Part shown: piece after piece, positions 38,665-47,852 of the stretch
Layout: each line of letters opens with the position of its first letter
Numbering within the stretch: position 1 is the first letter of the stretch
Assembly: GCA_937871285.1 (NCBI GenBank)
Contig: CALMQS010000038.1
Span: 184,477 to 248,476 of the forward strand
Source of the DNA: an uncultured Sphingobacteriales bacterium
GTDB lineage: Bacteria > Bacteroidota > Bacteroidia > Chitinophagales > Chitinophagaceae
Direction of reading: 5' to 3'
DNA length: 64,000 nt
Position numbers and translations under genes: made by a program
Notes under the pieces: model-generated
Seen by the model: only the letters and a program-made list of their open reading frames with translations
Told to the model about the DNA's origin: nothing
Databases searched by the model: none

Positions 38665-39519
38665 TTATCGGCCAGCAAGGTTCTTGCTGATGTATTGATA
38701 ACTCTTTTCAATACTTTCTATAGGAGGCCCGGGGCACACATCCTGCTCCACAAAATAATGCTGCATGCCCGATGCTTTTGCGTGGGCGAATATTTTCTTA
38801 AAGTCTATAACCCCGTTACCCACTTCCGTAAAAAATCTTTTCGGGGTATTGTCCATATCCTTTACATGCCAGAGCGGGAAGCGGCCGGGATGCTGCTGAA
38901 ACATTTCAACAGGATCTTTGCCCGCAAAGCTCGCCCAATACAGGTCAAGCTCAAACTTTACCAGTTTCGGATCGGTTTCCTTTAACAGCACATCAAAGCC
39001 GTGCCGGCCACCCATGTCTGTAAACTCAAAATCGTGATTATGATAGCCGAATTGTATGCCGGCTTTTTGGCATGCCTCCGCAGCAACATTAAACCGGGCG
39101 GCAATTTTTTTATAATCATCTATTGATTTCCTTTCTGTATCCAGCAGGTAGGCTACTACCATATATTTTTGCCCGGCTACTACCGCATCTTCTACTGCTT
39201 TTTGCCAGTTACCGGAAAGTCCGGCCAGCATATAATGGCTGCTGGGATGTGTGAGCCCGTTAGATTTTAATAATGCGGCGAAATCCTTTGGTGTCATACC
39301 AAAATACTTTCCTGCCTGGTAACCGAAAGATTCAACCTCTTTATATCCTATAGCGGCCACGCTTTCGATAACGGCTTTAGGATCTTTCGCTATATCTCCG
39401 CGCAGCGTATACAACTGTAGTCCTATACGCTTATTTACTTTTAGAAGAGAGGAAGGCGTTACAAAGGCGGCAGCAGAAAATAAAGCAGACTGTTTGATAA
39501 ATGTTCTCCGGGTAGTCAT
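38665..39519 (-). CDS. Sugar phosphate isomerase/epimerase (xylose-isomerase-like TIM barrel)
   Basis: A 284-aa AP-endonuclease-2 type TIM barrel with a Tat-like leader (TTRRTFIKQSALFSAAAF). The fold is marked by RIGLQLYTLR, KEVESFGY, the metal-site block FGYHNHDFEF (about 157-166), KFELDLYWA, LWHVKDMD and a terminal FVEQD. It probably isomerises or dehydrates a keto-sugar made by the oxidoreductase downstream, outside the cytoplasm if the leader is used. Confidence 0.88.
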   Translation of the reverse strand: MTTRRTFIKQSALFSAAAFVTPSSLLKVNKRIGLQLYTLRGDIAKDPKAVIESVAAIGYKEVESFGYQAGKYFGMTPKDFAALLKSNGLTHPSSHYMLAGLSGNWQKAVEDAVVAGQKYMVVAYLLDTERKSIDDYKKIAARFNVAAEACQKAGIQFGYHNHDFEFTDMGGRHGFDVLLKETDPKLVKFELDLYWASFAGKDPVEMFQQHPGRFPLWHVKDMDNTPKRFFTEVGNGVIDFKKIFAHAKASGMQHYFVEQDVCPGPPIESIEKSYQYISKNLAGR

Positions 39520-39608
39520 GGCAAGACTGGTTTAAGGAATGAAATTAAGGAAAAAATCAAGACCCCGTTAAAAAAGCCACCTGCCTGTTAGTCCGTGCTG
39601 CATTACAA

Positions 39609-40001
39609 TCAGCCGTGATTACAATCCCCGGCGTGACAATGGTTTGCTTTGCGGCATAAGCTATAGTTCATGTAATGAGCGGTAATGATCAGTATAACGG
39701 CCGGCACCAGCAACAGCACATGATAATCATGAAACAATTCCTTTAGCAGGAGAAAGGATATCCCTGCACTGAAAAAAACTGCCGGTAAAGTTTTATGGTG
39801 ATGCTTTTTATAGCCGTGATATAAAGCATACATGCCAACTACGAAGGCCAATCCTATCATACCATATTCGAAAAAATAATTATGAATGATATTAATGCCG
39901 AAAACGGGTAAACTGGTAAGCAGCAAAGGCAGGATAGCGCAATGAATGGCGCAGGCTAAAGAAGCGGTAATACCAAGGGCATCATAATTGATCCGGAACA
40001 T
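39609..40001 (-). CDS. MerC-domain membrane protein
   Basis: A 130-aa inner-membrane protein with four hydrophobic segments. The MerC-like Cys pair sits in ASLACAIHCAILPLL (first helix), and a His/Cys-rich tail ends CRKANHCHAGDC. I start at 40001 (MFRINYDALG); the frame upstream overlaps the operator-like palindrome at 40038-40054, which should lie outside the gene. MerC proteins move metal ions; next to a SCO and a Fur-family gene, a zinc or copper role is more likely than mercury. Confidence 0.85.
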   Translation of the reverse strand: MFRINYDALGITASLACAIHCAILPLLLTSLPVFGINIIHNYFFEYGMIGLAFVVGMYALYHGYKKHHHKTLPAVFFSAGISFLLLKELFHDYHVLLLVPAVILIITAHYMNYSLCRKANHCHAGDCNHG

Positions 40002-40037
40002 ACAGGTAATTAAATTGGCGGCAAATATATAAAAATT

Positions 40038-40054
40038 ATGCAACTTTGTTGCAT
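40038..40054. promoter_or_regulatory. Perfect palindrome, probable metal-regulator (Fur/Zur-type) box
   Basis: ATGCAACTTTGTTGCAT reads ATGCAAC-TTT-GTTGCAT, a perfect 7-3-7 palindrome 37 bases upstream of the MerC start. On the minus strand it reads ATGCAACAAAGTTGCAT and overlaps where a -7 element (TTTG-like) could lie. A Fur-family gene lies 0.8 kb away, so the site is a good candidate for its operator. Confidence 0.65.
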
Positions 40055-40136
40055 TTAAATAACAGGTCAAAAAAATTTCTTTGAGGCTGTGTACCGGACC
40101 TGTTATTTTAAGGCAGGAACATACGGCTTACAGTTG

Positions 40137-40144
40137 TAACTTTG
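40137..40144 (+). promoter_or_regulatory. -7 element of the SCO gene promoter
   Basis: TAACTTTG fits TAnnTTTG and lies 2 bases before the first in-frame ATG at 40146. A transcript starting near 40150 would miss that ATG, supporting the start at 40167. Confidence 0.5.
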
Positions 40145-40166
40145 CATGGAAAAAAATGATTATTGT

Positions 40167-40790
40167 ATGAAGCGGAAAACGTGGCTGTATATTGGCTTTT
40201 TTGTATTGCTTTTTGGCGCATTCTATGCGTTTTTATATGCTACAATAGATTCTTCCAAATCGCGCCTGCCTGTTTTAAATATAGTAAAACACTTTTCGTT
40301 TGAAAGGCAGGACGGGCAGCAGATAAGCGAAAAGGACGTGGCAGGCAGGGTGTACGCCGCGGAATTCTTTTTTACAACCTGTGAAGGCATTTGTCCGAAA
40401 ATGAACAGGAATATGAAAAAAGTATTTGAGCAGTTCAAAAACGAAAATGATTTTCTTATCCTTTCACATACGGTTGACCCCGAAACAGATAATACAGCCA
40501 GGTTAAAAACGTATGCCGATTCACTGGGAGCAGATATAAAAAGCTGGTGGTTTTTAACAGGAAGTAAAGACAGCTTATATAAAACTGCCAGGGAAAGTTA
40601 TATTTTAGACGACCCTAAGAATAATGCTACCAATATTGACGAGCAGTTTATTCATACGCAGTTTTTCGCATTGGTTGATAAGAACGGTCAGGTAAGAGGG
40701 ATATATGACGGGTTGAAGAAGGATGAAATTGAAAAGCTGATCACCGATATAAAAGACCTGTTAAAGGAAAAGACCCTGCAACCCGCATAA
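40167..40790 (+). CDS. SCO1/SenC-family copper chaperone-like protein
   Basis: A 207-aa membrane-anchored thioredoxin-fold protein. From ATG 40167 (MKRKTWLYIG) it has one N-terminal helix, then the SCO copper motif CEGIC (FFTTCEGICPKMN) and the conserved His in IHTQFFALVD. SCO proteins deliver copper to cytochrome oxidase CuA or act as thiol reductases. It is followed after 58 bp by the Fur-family gene and faces MerC across the palindrome. Confidence 0.9.
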   Translation: MKRKTWLYIGFFVLLFGAFYAFLYATIDSSKSRLPVLNIVKHFSFERQDGQQISEKDVAGRVYAAEFFFTTCEGICPKMNRNMKKVFEQFKNENDFLILSHTVDPETDNTARLKTYADSLGADIKSWWFLTGSKDSLYKTARESYILDDPKNNATNIDEQFIHTQFFALVDKNGQVRGIYDGLKKDEIEKLITDIKDLLKEKTLQPA

Positions 40791-40848
40791 ATACAACTAA
40801 GGCCGGCTGCGCATTATTTTTATGATCTTCTTATAAAGCAGAACAGCT

Positions 40849-41265
40849 ATGGAACCGCAAATCGTAGATTTATTAAAGAAGAACCAGTTGAGCATAACAG
40901 ACAGCAGGAGAAAAATACTGGAACTTTTTTTACAAAGCGACAGCGCGCTGGCGCATCATGATATAGAATCGAAAACGGAAGAAAAGTACGACAGGGTAAC
41001 GGTATACCGTACCCTGCAAACCTTTATGGAAAAGGGCATTATACACACCATCCCCACTCCCGATAATTCCATAAAATATGCTTTGTGTAAAGACAACTGT
41101 GAGCAGGGGCATCACCACGATGATCATGTACATTTTATGTGCATTAGTTGCGGCACTACTACCTGCCTCGAAGACGTGCAGGTTCCGGATATTAAATTAC
41201 CCCGGGGATATAAAACCCGTCAAACAGAGGTTGTGGTAAGCGGCTTTTGCAAAGCCTGCAGTTGA
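40849..41265 (+). CDS. Fur-family metal-dependent transcription regulator
   Basis: A 138-aa regulator: winged helix at about 10-75 (DSRRKILELFLQSDSALAHHDIES, then RVTVYRTLQTFMEKGII) and a dimer/metal domain with GHHHDDHVHF, CISCG and a closing FCKACS, giving two CxxC zinc pairs. The His-rich stretch and the CxxC pairs fit Fur, Zur or PerR; which metal it senses is not settled by sequence. The likely operator is the palindrome at 40038-40054. It ends 17 bp before ruvB. Confidence 0.88.
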   Translation: MEPQIVDLLKKNQLSITDSRRKILELFLQSDSALAHHDIESKTEEKYDRVTVYRTLQTFMEKGIIHTIPTPDNSIKYALCKDNCEQGHHHDDHVHFMCISCGTTTCLEDVQVPDIKLPRGYKTRQTEVVVSGFCKACS

Positions 41266-41282
41266 ACAATTGAAACGGAAAT

Positions 41283-42305
41283 ATGCAAAACCCTAATTTA
41301 AATACAGATAAAGCGGCATTGAGTACAGTTGAAAAAGAATTTGAGAATAATATACGCCCTAATGAAATTGCAGATTTTAGCGGACAGGAAAAGGTCATTG
41401 ATAATATCAAAATTTTTATCAAAGCGGCTAAAATAAGAGGAGAAGCCTTAGATCATATTCTTTTTCATGGCCCGCCGGGGCTGGGCAAAACAACCCTGAG
41501 CCGCATAGTAGCCAACGAACTGGGGGTGCACATTAAAGAAACTTCGGGCCCGGTAATTGAAAAGCCCGCGGATCTTGCCGGATTGCTTACCAATCTTCAG
41601 CCCAATGATGTATTATTCATAGATGAAATACACCGCCTGAGCAACGTGGTGGAAGAATACCTGTATGCTGCCATGGAAGATTACCGGATTGACATCCTGA
41701 TAGACACCGGCCCCAATGCCCGCAGTATACAGATCAACCTCAACCCTTTTACTTTAATTGGCGCTACCACCCGGAGCGGCTTACTTACCGCACCATTGCT
41801 TTCCCGCTTCGCTATTAAATCCAGGCTTGAGTATTATGATGCTGCCATATTAACAAAAATCATTTGTCGGTCGGCCGGAATATTGCAGGTAACCATATCG
41901 GACGCAGCGGCAAAAGAAATTGCCGGGCGAAGCAGGGGCACACCGCGTATTGCCAATGGCTTATTGCGCCGGGCAAGAGATTTTGCACAGGTGCTGAATG
42001 ACGGCATTATAGATGAAGGCATAACGCTGCATGCGCTAAAAGCCTTAAACGTTGACGCTTACGGCCTTGATGAAATGGATAACCGGATTCTTTCTACCAT
42101 TATTGAAAAATTTAAAGGCGGGCCTGTGGGCATTACCACTATCGCTACCGCCGTAGGCGAAGAGCAGGGTACATTAGAAGAAGTATATGAACCTTTTTTA
42201 ATTCAGCAGGGGTTCATCATGCGCACTTCAAGGGGCAGGGAGGCAACACCAAAAGCTTACGAACACCTGGGGAAAAGTTTTCCGGGTAAAAACCTCTTGT
42301 TTTAG
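41283..42305 (+). CDS. ruvB: Holliday junction branch migration helicase RuvB
   Basis: A 340-aa AAA+ motor that with RuvA and RuvC moves and resolves Holliday junctions. It shows Walker [12 protein letters not shown] (about 66-76), Walker B FIDEIHRL (about 117), sensor 1 GATTRSGLL, and the winged-helix C-terminus with [17 protein letters not shown]. Length is normal. It directly follows the Fur-family gene and may share its transcript. Confidence 0.97.
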   Translation: MQNPNLNTDKAALSTVEKEFENNIRPNEIADFSGQEKVIDNIKIFIKAAKIRGEALDHILFHGPPGLGKTTLSRIVANELGVHIKETSGPVIEKPADLAGLLTNLQPNDVLFIDEIHRLSNVVEEYLYAAMEDYRIDILIDTGPNARSIQINLNPFTLIGATTRSGLLTAPLLSRFAIKSRLEYYDAAILTKIICRSAGILQVTISDAAAKEIAGRSRGTPRIANGLLRRARDFAQVLNDGIIDEGITLHALKALNVDAYGLDEMDNRILSTIIEKFKGGPVGITTIATAVGEEQGTLEEVYEPFLIQQGFIMRTSRGREATPKAYEHLGKSFPGKNLLF

Positions 42306-42483
42306 CTCCGCTTTAATAAACATCCGCCATCCGGTTATGGTAAGGTTCGTCAACAATTTTAGGAGTATTATTACTTCATCATTAAATAAACGTCATCCTG
42401 CCGCGTTAGTGTAAATGGTATAACATTTGCAAGAGAAGGGAATCCTTAAGCCTTTATTGCAGGGTATCATTTTAATAAAAAAT

Positions 42484-42921
42484 ATGGATAATAAAGCGTT
42501 TATGTATCTTAAGGACGAAAGGGCAGAAGGAAATAATGAACAGGGAATAGCGGTTCCATTGGCAATGGTAGTTGAAAATGACCCCGATACCATGCTGCTG
42601 ATCTCTGTATTGTTAAGGAATAGCGGGTATAACGTAATAGAAGCCTCCAATGGCGAGAAAGCGCTGGCATTGCTGCATACTAATAATCCTGCAATCATTT
42701 TCATGGATGTGCAGATGCCGGTTATGGATGGCTATACCGCTACGCGGCGCATCCGGGAGATGGCTGATCCCTATCGTTCTATTCCTATTATCGGGCTGGT
42801 AGCAGGTACCGGCAGTGCTGAATATAAAAAATGCAGGGCGGCAGGCATGAATGATTATATTTCAAAGCCTTTTCGCCTGGAAGAGATCCTGGGAAAATTA
42901 AATCTTCCCCCGGCAGCATAG
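42484..42921 (+). CDS. Stand-alone response regulator receiver protein
   Basis: A 145-aa CheY-like protein from ATG 42484. The receiver domain runs about 25-143 with the acidic pocket at E31/D33, the phosphoacceptor D75 in FMDVQMPVMDGY and K128 in ISKPF. The switch Thr/Ser of ordinary receivers is Val here (GLVAG, V106), so signalling on phosphorylation may be altered. No output domain and no histidine kinase nearby. Confidence 0.85.
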   Translation: MDNKAFMYLKDERAEGNNEQGIAVPLAMVVENDPDTMLLISVLLRNSGYNVIEASNGEKALALLHTNNPAIIFMDVQMPVMDGYTATRRIREMADPYRSIPIIGLVAGTGSAEYKKCRAAGMNDYISKPFRLEEILGKLNLPPAA

Positions 42922-42963
42922 TTTTTTTACTTGCAACCTTTTCCTGTAATAATCGTCAATAAT

Positions 42964-43278
42964 ATGTTCCGTTTTAGCAGCGCAATGAACACAGCACAAA
43001 AACAACCGGCTTTATTGATTTGCCTTGTAATGGATTTACTCGGCTACGCCAGCTATGCTCTGCCCTTTTTAGGTGAGTTTGGCGATGTGATTTGGGCTCC
43101 TGTATCAGGGTTAATTTTTTACAGGTTATTTGGCGGATGGAAAGGAGCGATGGGCGGTATTTTTAATTTTATAGAAGAACTCTTACCCGGTCTTGATTTT
43201 ATCCCCAGCTTTACCGTAATGTGGATCATAAAATTTGTTCGCAAACAGCAGCAAGCTAAGTCAATCCAACCCATATAA
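42964..43278 (+). CDS. Small membrane protein of unknown function
   Basis: A 104-aa protein (or 97 aa if the ATG at 42985 is used) with two to three hydrophobic segments: ALLICLVMDLLGYASYALPFLG, VIWAPVSGLIFYRLF and a GAMGGIFNFIEELLPGLDFIPSF region. I do not recognise a named family, although the layout is typical of small conserved Bacteroidota membrane proteins. It is followed by a strong terminator. Confidence 0.7.
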   Translation: MFRFSSAMNTAQKQPALLICLVMDLLGYASYALPFLGEFGDVIWAPVSGLIFYRLFGGWKGAMGGIFNFIEELLPGLDFIPSFTVMWIIKFVRKQQQAKSIQPI

Positions 43279-43285
43279 AGCTACG

Positions 43286-43316
43286 GCGCTTCAATTTGTT
43301 TGAAGCGCTATTTTTT
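43286..43316. terminator. Terminator between convergent genes
   Basis: GCGCTTCAA (43286-43294) pairs with TTGAAGCGC (43300-43308) around a 5-base loop, followed by tattttttat. It ends the plus-strand gene and may also serve the minus-strand gene ending at 43315. Confidence 0.88.
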
Positions 43317-43974
43317 ATCCAAAATACCAGGCGGCTATCCATTGACTTGCAAAGCCTGCCATCAGCCCCAGCACAATATCTCCAGTCCGGTGATCGGAAA
43401 CGATAAGACGTGATGTGCAGATGAGCCCTGCCAGAAAAACAGCAACAGCCAGGGGAACATTCACAAGGCCCGGAGAAGTGAACAGCAGTACGGTAAACAG
43501 GCCTATTAAGCCGCCTGCTCCTGTTGCGTGCATGCTTATTTTAAAAAAGATATTGGCAACAAAATCAATGATTACCGCAATAAAAATACCAAGGCTCATT
43601 TGGGCCATAATTACCGGGATACCCGGCTTGTTCTTAAAAACATAAAAGGTCCAGAAGAAAAAGATCATGCTGATCGCATACAGTATTATCCTTTCTTTCT
43701 GGGTTTTAAGATATACCGATTGAACGAACCCCAGCCCCCTGCATAAAAGCACAGCCATTAAAGGAAAAAAAACACTATTGATAAGATAAATAAAAAGAGT
43801 TTGTGTTTTTCCTGATGTACTTACCCCCATAAAATATTCAGGGTTAAAATAAATAAGGTACAGGGCCATGTATAAACCCACAAGCAGGGGATGTAAAAGC
43901 CAGGAAAAGAACTGGGCCAATATCTTTACTACAGGTAATACAAGAGCAGTACCTGGCGCGGGGTAACTATTCAT
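43315..43974 (-). CDS. PAP2-like membrane protein linked to rpoN
   Basis: A 219-aa integral membrane protein with about six helices. Two PAP2-superfamily-like pieces are visible: ISMHATGAGGLIG (about 145-157) and SRLIVSDHRTGDIVLG (about 189-204), which resemble the lipid-phosphatase motifs but are degenerate. It overlaps the end of rpoN by 4 bases, so translation is probably coupled. Function unproven; a divergent lipid phosphatase is possible. Confidence 0.75.
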   Translation of the reverse strand: MNSYPAPGTALVLPVVKILAQFFSWLLHPLLVGLYMALYLIYFNPEYFMGVSTSGKTQTLFIYLINSVFFPLMAVLLCRGLGFVQSVYLKTQKERIILYAISMIFFFWTFYVFKNKPGIPVIMAQMSLGIFIAVIIDFVANIFFKISMHATGAGGLIGLFTVLLFTSPGLVNVPLAVAVFLAGLICTSRLIVSDHRTGDIVLGLMAGFASQWIAAWYFG

Positions 43975-45455
43975 AATTGTTTTCTTAAGCGTGCTACCGG
44001 AATATTCAGTTGTTCGCGGTATTTGGCCACCGTTCTGCGGGCAATGTTATATCCTTTTTGCTGCAGCAATTCGGTAAGCCGTTCATCGCTGAGCGGTTTT
44101 TTCTTACTTTCCCCTTCTACCATATCACTCAATATCTTTTTTACTTCACGGGTAGACACTTCCTCACCGCTATCCGTACTCAATGATTCACTGAAAAAGA
44201 ACTTAAGGCGGTAGGTTCCAAATTCGGTTTGTACAAATTTACTGTTGGCCACGCGGCTTACCGTAGAAATATCAAGCGCTGTACGCTCCGCGATATCTTT
44301 CAATATCATGGGTTTCAGCGTTGTTTCGTCTCCTGTCAGGAAAAATTCATACTGGTAATCCATGATAGCGTGCATGGTGGTATACAGGGTATTCTGCCTT
44401 TGCTTAATGGCGTCAATAAACCACTTGGCTGCATCAATCTTTTGTTTAATAAAAATAACGGCCTCTTTCTGGCGCCTGTCTTTTTTGCTTCCCCGGTCAT
44501 ATTCTTTAAGCATATCCCTGTATCCTTCGCTGATACGAAGGTCGGGTGCGTTTTTGGAGTTAAGCGTAAGCTCCAGCTTATTGTTATTGTTAAGAATGAA
44601 GAAGTCGGGTATAACATAGCTTTCGCCTATATTGGTGTTCCCCACATTGCCGCCTGGCTTTGGGTTGAGGCGTATGATCTGGTTAATAGCGGCCTTCAGG
44701 TCTTCATCTGTAAGATTTAAACCTTTCTGTATTTTTTCATAATGCTTTTTCGTAAACTCATCGAAGTAGTCAGACAGGATGCTGATGGTAATATCCACTT
44801 CACGGCCTTCTTCTTTTTTACGTTCCAGTTGCAGCAGCAGGCACTGTCTTAAATCCCGGGCGCAGATCCCTGCAGGATCAAACTTTTGTATCTGCTTTAC
44901 CAGCGAGCCTATTTCTTCTTCAGTAGCCAAAACATTTTGACGGAAAGCCAAATCATCGGCAATAGCGCCAAAATCTCTCCGCAGGTATCCATCGTCATCT
45001 ATGCTACCTACAATGTGCTCCGCAATTTTACGCTCCCTCTCATCCAAATGCAGCATGCGTAACTGCTCCAGCAGGGATTCGTGAAAAGTGCTTTCAATTT
45101 TAAAGGGAAGGGTTTGCTTTTCATCAACTTCCGGGTAGTTTTCATCCTTTAACCTGTAATCGGCTACGTCATCATCCTCCCCTACATATTCACTGATATC
45201 TATATTATCATATTCATCTTCACTACCTTCCGCTTCAAAATCATCCTCTGCATCGCCCTCAAATTCATCAACAAGTTCTCCATCGGTAGCGTCCTGGTCG
45301 TCTTCTGTTGCTTCAAGGGCCGGGTTCTCTTCCATCTCCTCTTTAATTCTTTCTTCTAAGTTGGCCGTAGGAACCTGCAGCAATTTCATAAGCTGAATTT
45401 GCTGGGGAGAAAGCTTCTGTAACAGTTTCTGTTGTAAACTCTGACTCAGGGCCAT
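43971..45455 (-). CDS. rpoN: RNA polymerase sigma-54 factor
   Basis: A 494-aa alternative sigma factor that needs AAA+ activators. Region I is Gln/Leu-rich (LSQSLQQKLLQKLSPQQIQLMKLLQ), region II is strongly acidic (about 45-110), the core-binding part covers about 120-320, and the C-terminal RpoN box ARRTVAKYRE is intact near 477. Length and order are normal. No sigma-54 activator gene is seen in the window. Confidence 0.97.
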   Translation of the reverse strand: MALSQSLQQKLLQKLSPQQIQLMKLLQVPTANLEERIKEEMEENPALEATEDDQDATDGELVDEFEGDAEDDFEAEGSEDEYDNIDISEYVGEDDDVADYRLKDENYPEVDEKQTLPFKIESTFHESLLEQLRMLHLDERERKIAEHIVGSIDDDGYLRRDFGAIADDLAFRQNVLATEEEIGSLVKQIQKFDPAGICARDLRQCLLLQLERKKEEGREVDITISILSDYFDEFTKKHYEKIQKGLNLTDEDLKAAINQIIRLNPKPGGNVGNTNIGESYVIPDFFILNNNNKLELTLNSKNAPDLRISEGYRDMLKEYDRGSKKDRRQKEAVIFIKQKIDAAKWFIDAIKQRQNTLYTTMHAIMDYQYEFFLTGDETTLKPMILKDIAERTALDISTVSRVANSKFVQTEFGTYRLKFFFSESLSTDSGEEVSTREVKKILSDMVEGESKKKPLSDERLTELLQQKGYNIARRTVAKYREQLNIPVARLRKQL

Positions 45456-46000
45456 AATGGAAATATAATCATTGAAAAAACCGGTAAATTAAATTTCAGG
45501 AGGCGGCGCCTCCACAAAAATCAGGCCGTAAATTTAAGTACAAAACTTATTAACATCCCCGGAAGTTGGCTTTTTTATTGGGATGTTAACAATTCTTTTC
45601 CCCGGCGTTCCTTTTGCTCTTTTCAAACCCGCGTCATTATTATAAATGAAAATGCACAGGATCGCGGTTGGAATTGCTTTTCAGCTAAAGAGGGGAGCGG
45701 GGCCGGAACGCAAGCCGCAGGATACAGGAGAAAAAAAGTAAAAAAATAATTCAGCAAAAGAAAAAATCTGCTGGCCGTTTTAATGGCATTACTTATACGA
45801 CTGTTTGTTTCCTGTAACACTAAATCCTTTTATCTTTCGTTTAAACTTTACAGGGATCATTTGTAATACTGTTTTTAAACAACCTTATTCCTGATTCCAT
45901 TTTGCTTTGAACAAAATATTACATTAGCATAGAAAATTAATATGGTTAAGGCCGGTGTGCATTAACGAATAGGTAAGCCCGGTGTGTAAATAACAAACTT
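45456..46000. other. Gene-free 545-bp region upstream of rpoN and a response regulator
   Basis: No coding region is convincing. It holds a small palindrome GGAGGC-GGC-GCCTCC (45500-45514) just upstream of rpoN and must carry divergent promoters for rpoN and the gene at 46001. A TTTG at 45906-45909 is followed at the right distance by a poor -7 match only. The rest looks structureless. Confidence 0.45.
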
Positions 46001-46771
46001 ATGAGCCTGAGGCCGCTTGCAAATATTAGTATCCTGCTGGTAGAAGATAATGAAATGAACACGCTCCTGGCTTCAGCCATTATACAGGGAACAGGCGCCA
46101 ATGTTACAGAGGCAGACAATGGCATGGACGCTATTCAACTTTTACGGAACCGCTCATTTGATCTTGTATTAATGGACCTGCACCTGCCTGTGATGGATGG
46201 CTTTGAAACCACCCGTTACATCAGGAATAACCTTTCTTTAACTGTTCCTGTTATAGCCATAACGGCTAACGTAATTCACGGGGAAGAAAGTAAATGTATA
46301 GAAGCCGGAATGAACGGATTTATTTCAAAACCTTATACCGAAAAAGAGCTTTTAGATAAAATTGCCACCTGCATTCCTTTTAAAAATGGTATAGCAGAAA
46401 GTACGGCAACAACAAATGCCACTCCGTCATCCGCCCTTTATAATCTTTCCTTCTTAGAAGACGTAAGCAAGGGGAACCGGCATATGCTGCGGGAAATGAT
46501 CCATGTTTTTGTGGAGCAGGCACCGGCAGCGGTAAGCCAGCTTAAAACGGCATACAACAATCACAATTTCAATGAAATGTATGCCATCGCCCATCGCATA
46601 AAGCCCGATATTGATAACCTGGATATTGTGTCGTTGAAAGATGATATCAGGAAAATTGAAATGTTTGCAGAACAAAAACAAAACGGCCCCGTACTTAAAA
46701 ACCTGATCATTAATCTTGATGATACCCTCGCACAGGTAGTTCGTGAATTGAAGGTAAATATATTATCCTGA
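46001..46771 (+). CDS. Response regulator with receiver and Hpt domains
   Basis: A 256-aa protein: receiver domain 8-125 with E15/D16, phosphoacceptor D59 (LVLMDLHLP), T88 and K110 in ISKPY; then a histidine phosphotransfer domain about 150-250 with the acceptor H198 in YAIAHRIKPDIDNL (HxxK pattern). It would relay phosphate in a multistep phosphorelay, probably from a hybrid kinase elsewhere, since none is adjacent. Confidence 0.88.
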   Translation: MSLRPLANISILLVEDNEMNTLLASAIIQGTGANVTEADNGMDAIQLLRNRSFDLVLMDLHLPVMDGFETTRYIRNNLSLTVPVIAITANVIHGEESKCIEAGMNGFISKPYTEKELLDKIATCIPFKNGIAESTATTNATPSSALYNLSFLEDVSKGNRHMLREMIHVFVEQAPAAVSQLKTAYNNHNFNEMYAIAHRIKPDIDNLDIVSLKDDIRKIEMFAEQKQNGPVLKNLIINLDDTLAQVVRELKVNILS

Positions 46772-46871
46772 TCAATTGCCGGAACTTCCCTATATTTTTA
46801 CGCTACTAACACCCATCTGCATTGTTTATAATATTTATATTTTGCTTATATTTATCAGATATTCATTTTTT

Positions 46872-47707
46872 ATGAATGATTTTGATAACCTAAGCGATGA
46901 AGAACGCCTGAAAGCAGAAAACGATTTTCTGAAAATGAAACTGATGCTTGAAAAGGGCCCGAATTTGAAAAAACGGATGATGCCGCCATGCTTCCGCCCC
47001 GGATAGAAAACGAATTCCTCCATTATATCCAGGCATTTGAAAAGCAATCCCAAAATCCAAAGTATATCAAAGTTTTTGATAAGATAGAGAGACCGGTTCA
47101 TTTTAAGCCGGTATCTGAAATACCCGATGATGAAATAGAAGAAGCCTGGGAAACGCTGCATGGTTATTTACAGCAATATCAAATCAGTTTGGATGTATGC
47201 AGTGCCAACATTACAGTACGCGAGCTGTACCGCTTCACTACTGAAGAATTATTTGAGCATGAAATGAATGATATGGATATCCCCGGTATGATGCACGGGT
47301 TTATTTATGATGAGTTTTACCCGGATCATGCTTACGACAATACAAATTATGCTGTAGATAACTGCATAGCGTACCTGCTTCAAAAATCGCCATTTGATTA
47401 TATGCCCTGCTTCAGGAGTAAAAACCTGAGATTAAATAACCATTACCCGCTTTCGAAAGATGCATTTAAATTGCTGGCAAACCGGTTTAAGGAAGCATAC
47501 GATACGCTGGATGATGCTGAAATTGGCGGGGAAACATGTACCATTAACGGCAATACCTGCATTGTAAAAGGAAACTACGCAGTAACTGCCTCATTGCAAA
47601 ATGATCCCATATATCTAAAAGGAAGCTGGGGTGTTCATTTTGAGCTGGATACAACATTGGATTGCTGGTATCTTTGGAATGTACAGGTTGAGGGTATTTC
47701 GTTTTGA
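46872..47707 (+). pseudogene. Conserved hypothetical gene split by a -1 frameshift (possibly programmed)
   Basis: The reading frame starts at ATG 46872 (MNDFDNLSDEERLKAENDF) and runs 45 codons to a stop at 47004-47006. The rest of the protein lies in the -1 frame from about 46959 to 47707 (PEFEKTDDAAMLPPRIENEF onward, about 249 residues). The two parts join naturally at KLMLEKG/PEFEK. The junction carries AAAAGGGCCC; in the first frame it reads A-AAG-GGC, which fits the X-XXY-YYZ slippery pattern, so -1 frameshifting would restore the whole protein. A single-base deletion is the simpler reading. Function unknown; the C-terminal half may be a small alpha+beta fold. Confidence 0.7.
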
Positions 47708-47746
47708 TGAATGGCATCTATTAATTAACAACTCTTCCCCTTTTCC

Positions 47747-47821
47747 CAGGCTGTCTGAAAATTATTTTTAAAAAATTATTTTTAAAAAACTTGCACTATC
47801 AAAAAAATAGCTCAACCTTTG
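47747..47821 (+). promoter_or_regulatory. Strong promoter with AT-rich upstream element for the attenuator-tRNA locus
   Basis: TTG at 47791-47793, a 20-base spacer and AACCTTTG at 47814-47821 fit the Bacteroidota promoter apart from one base (TA to AA). Directly upstream, attatttttaaaaa is repeated twice (about 47761-47788), an A/T-tract block like the UP elements of stable-RNA promoters. Start of transcription would be near 47828, 25 bases before the first short ORF. Confidence 0.65.
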
Positions 47822-47852
47822 CACCGCAAAATAAAATGATAAACAGTAACAC

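Noticed and set aside
39609..40001. A mercury-resistance operon
   Set aside because: MerC-like sequence is present but no merR, merA, merT or merP; the neighbours are SCO and Fur-family genes.
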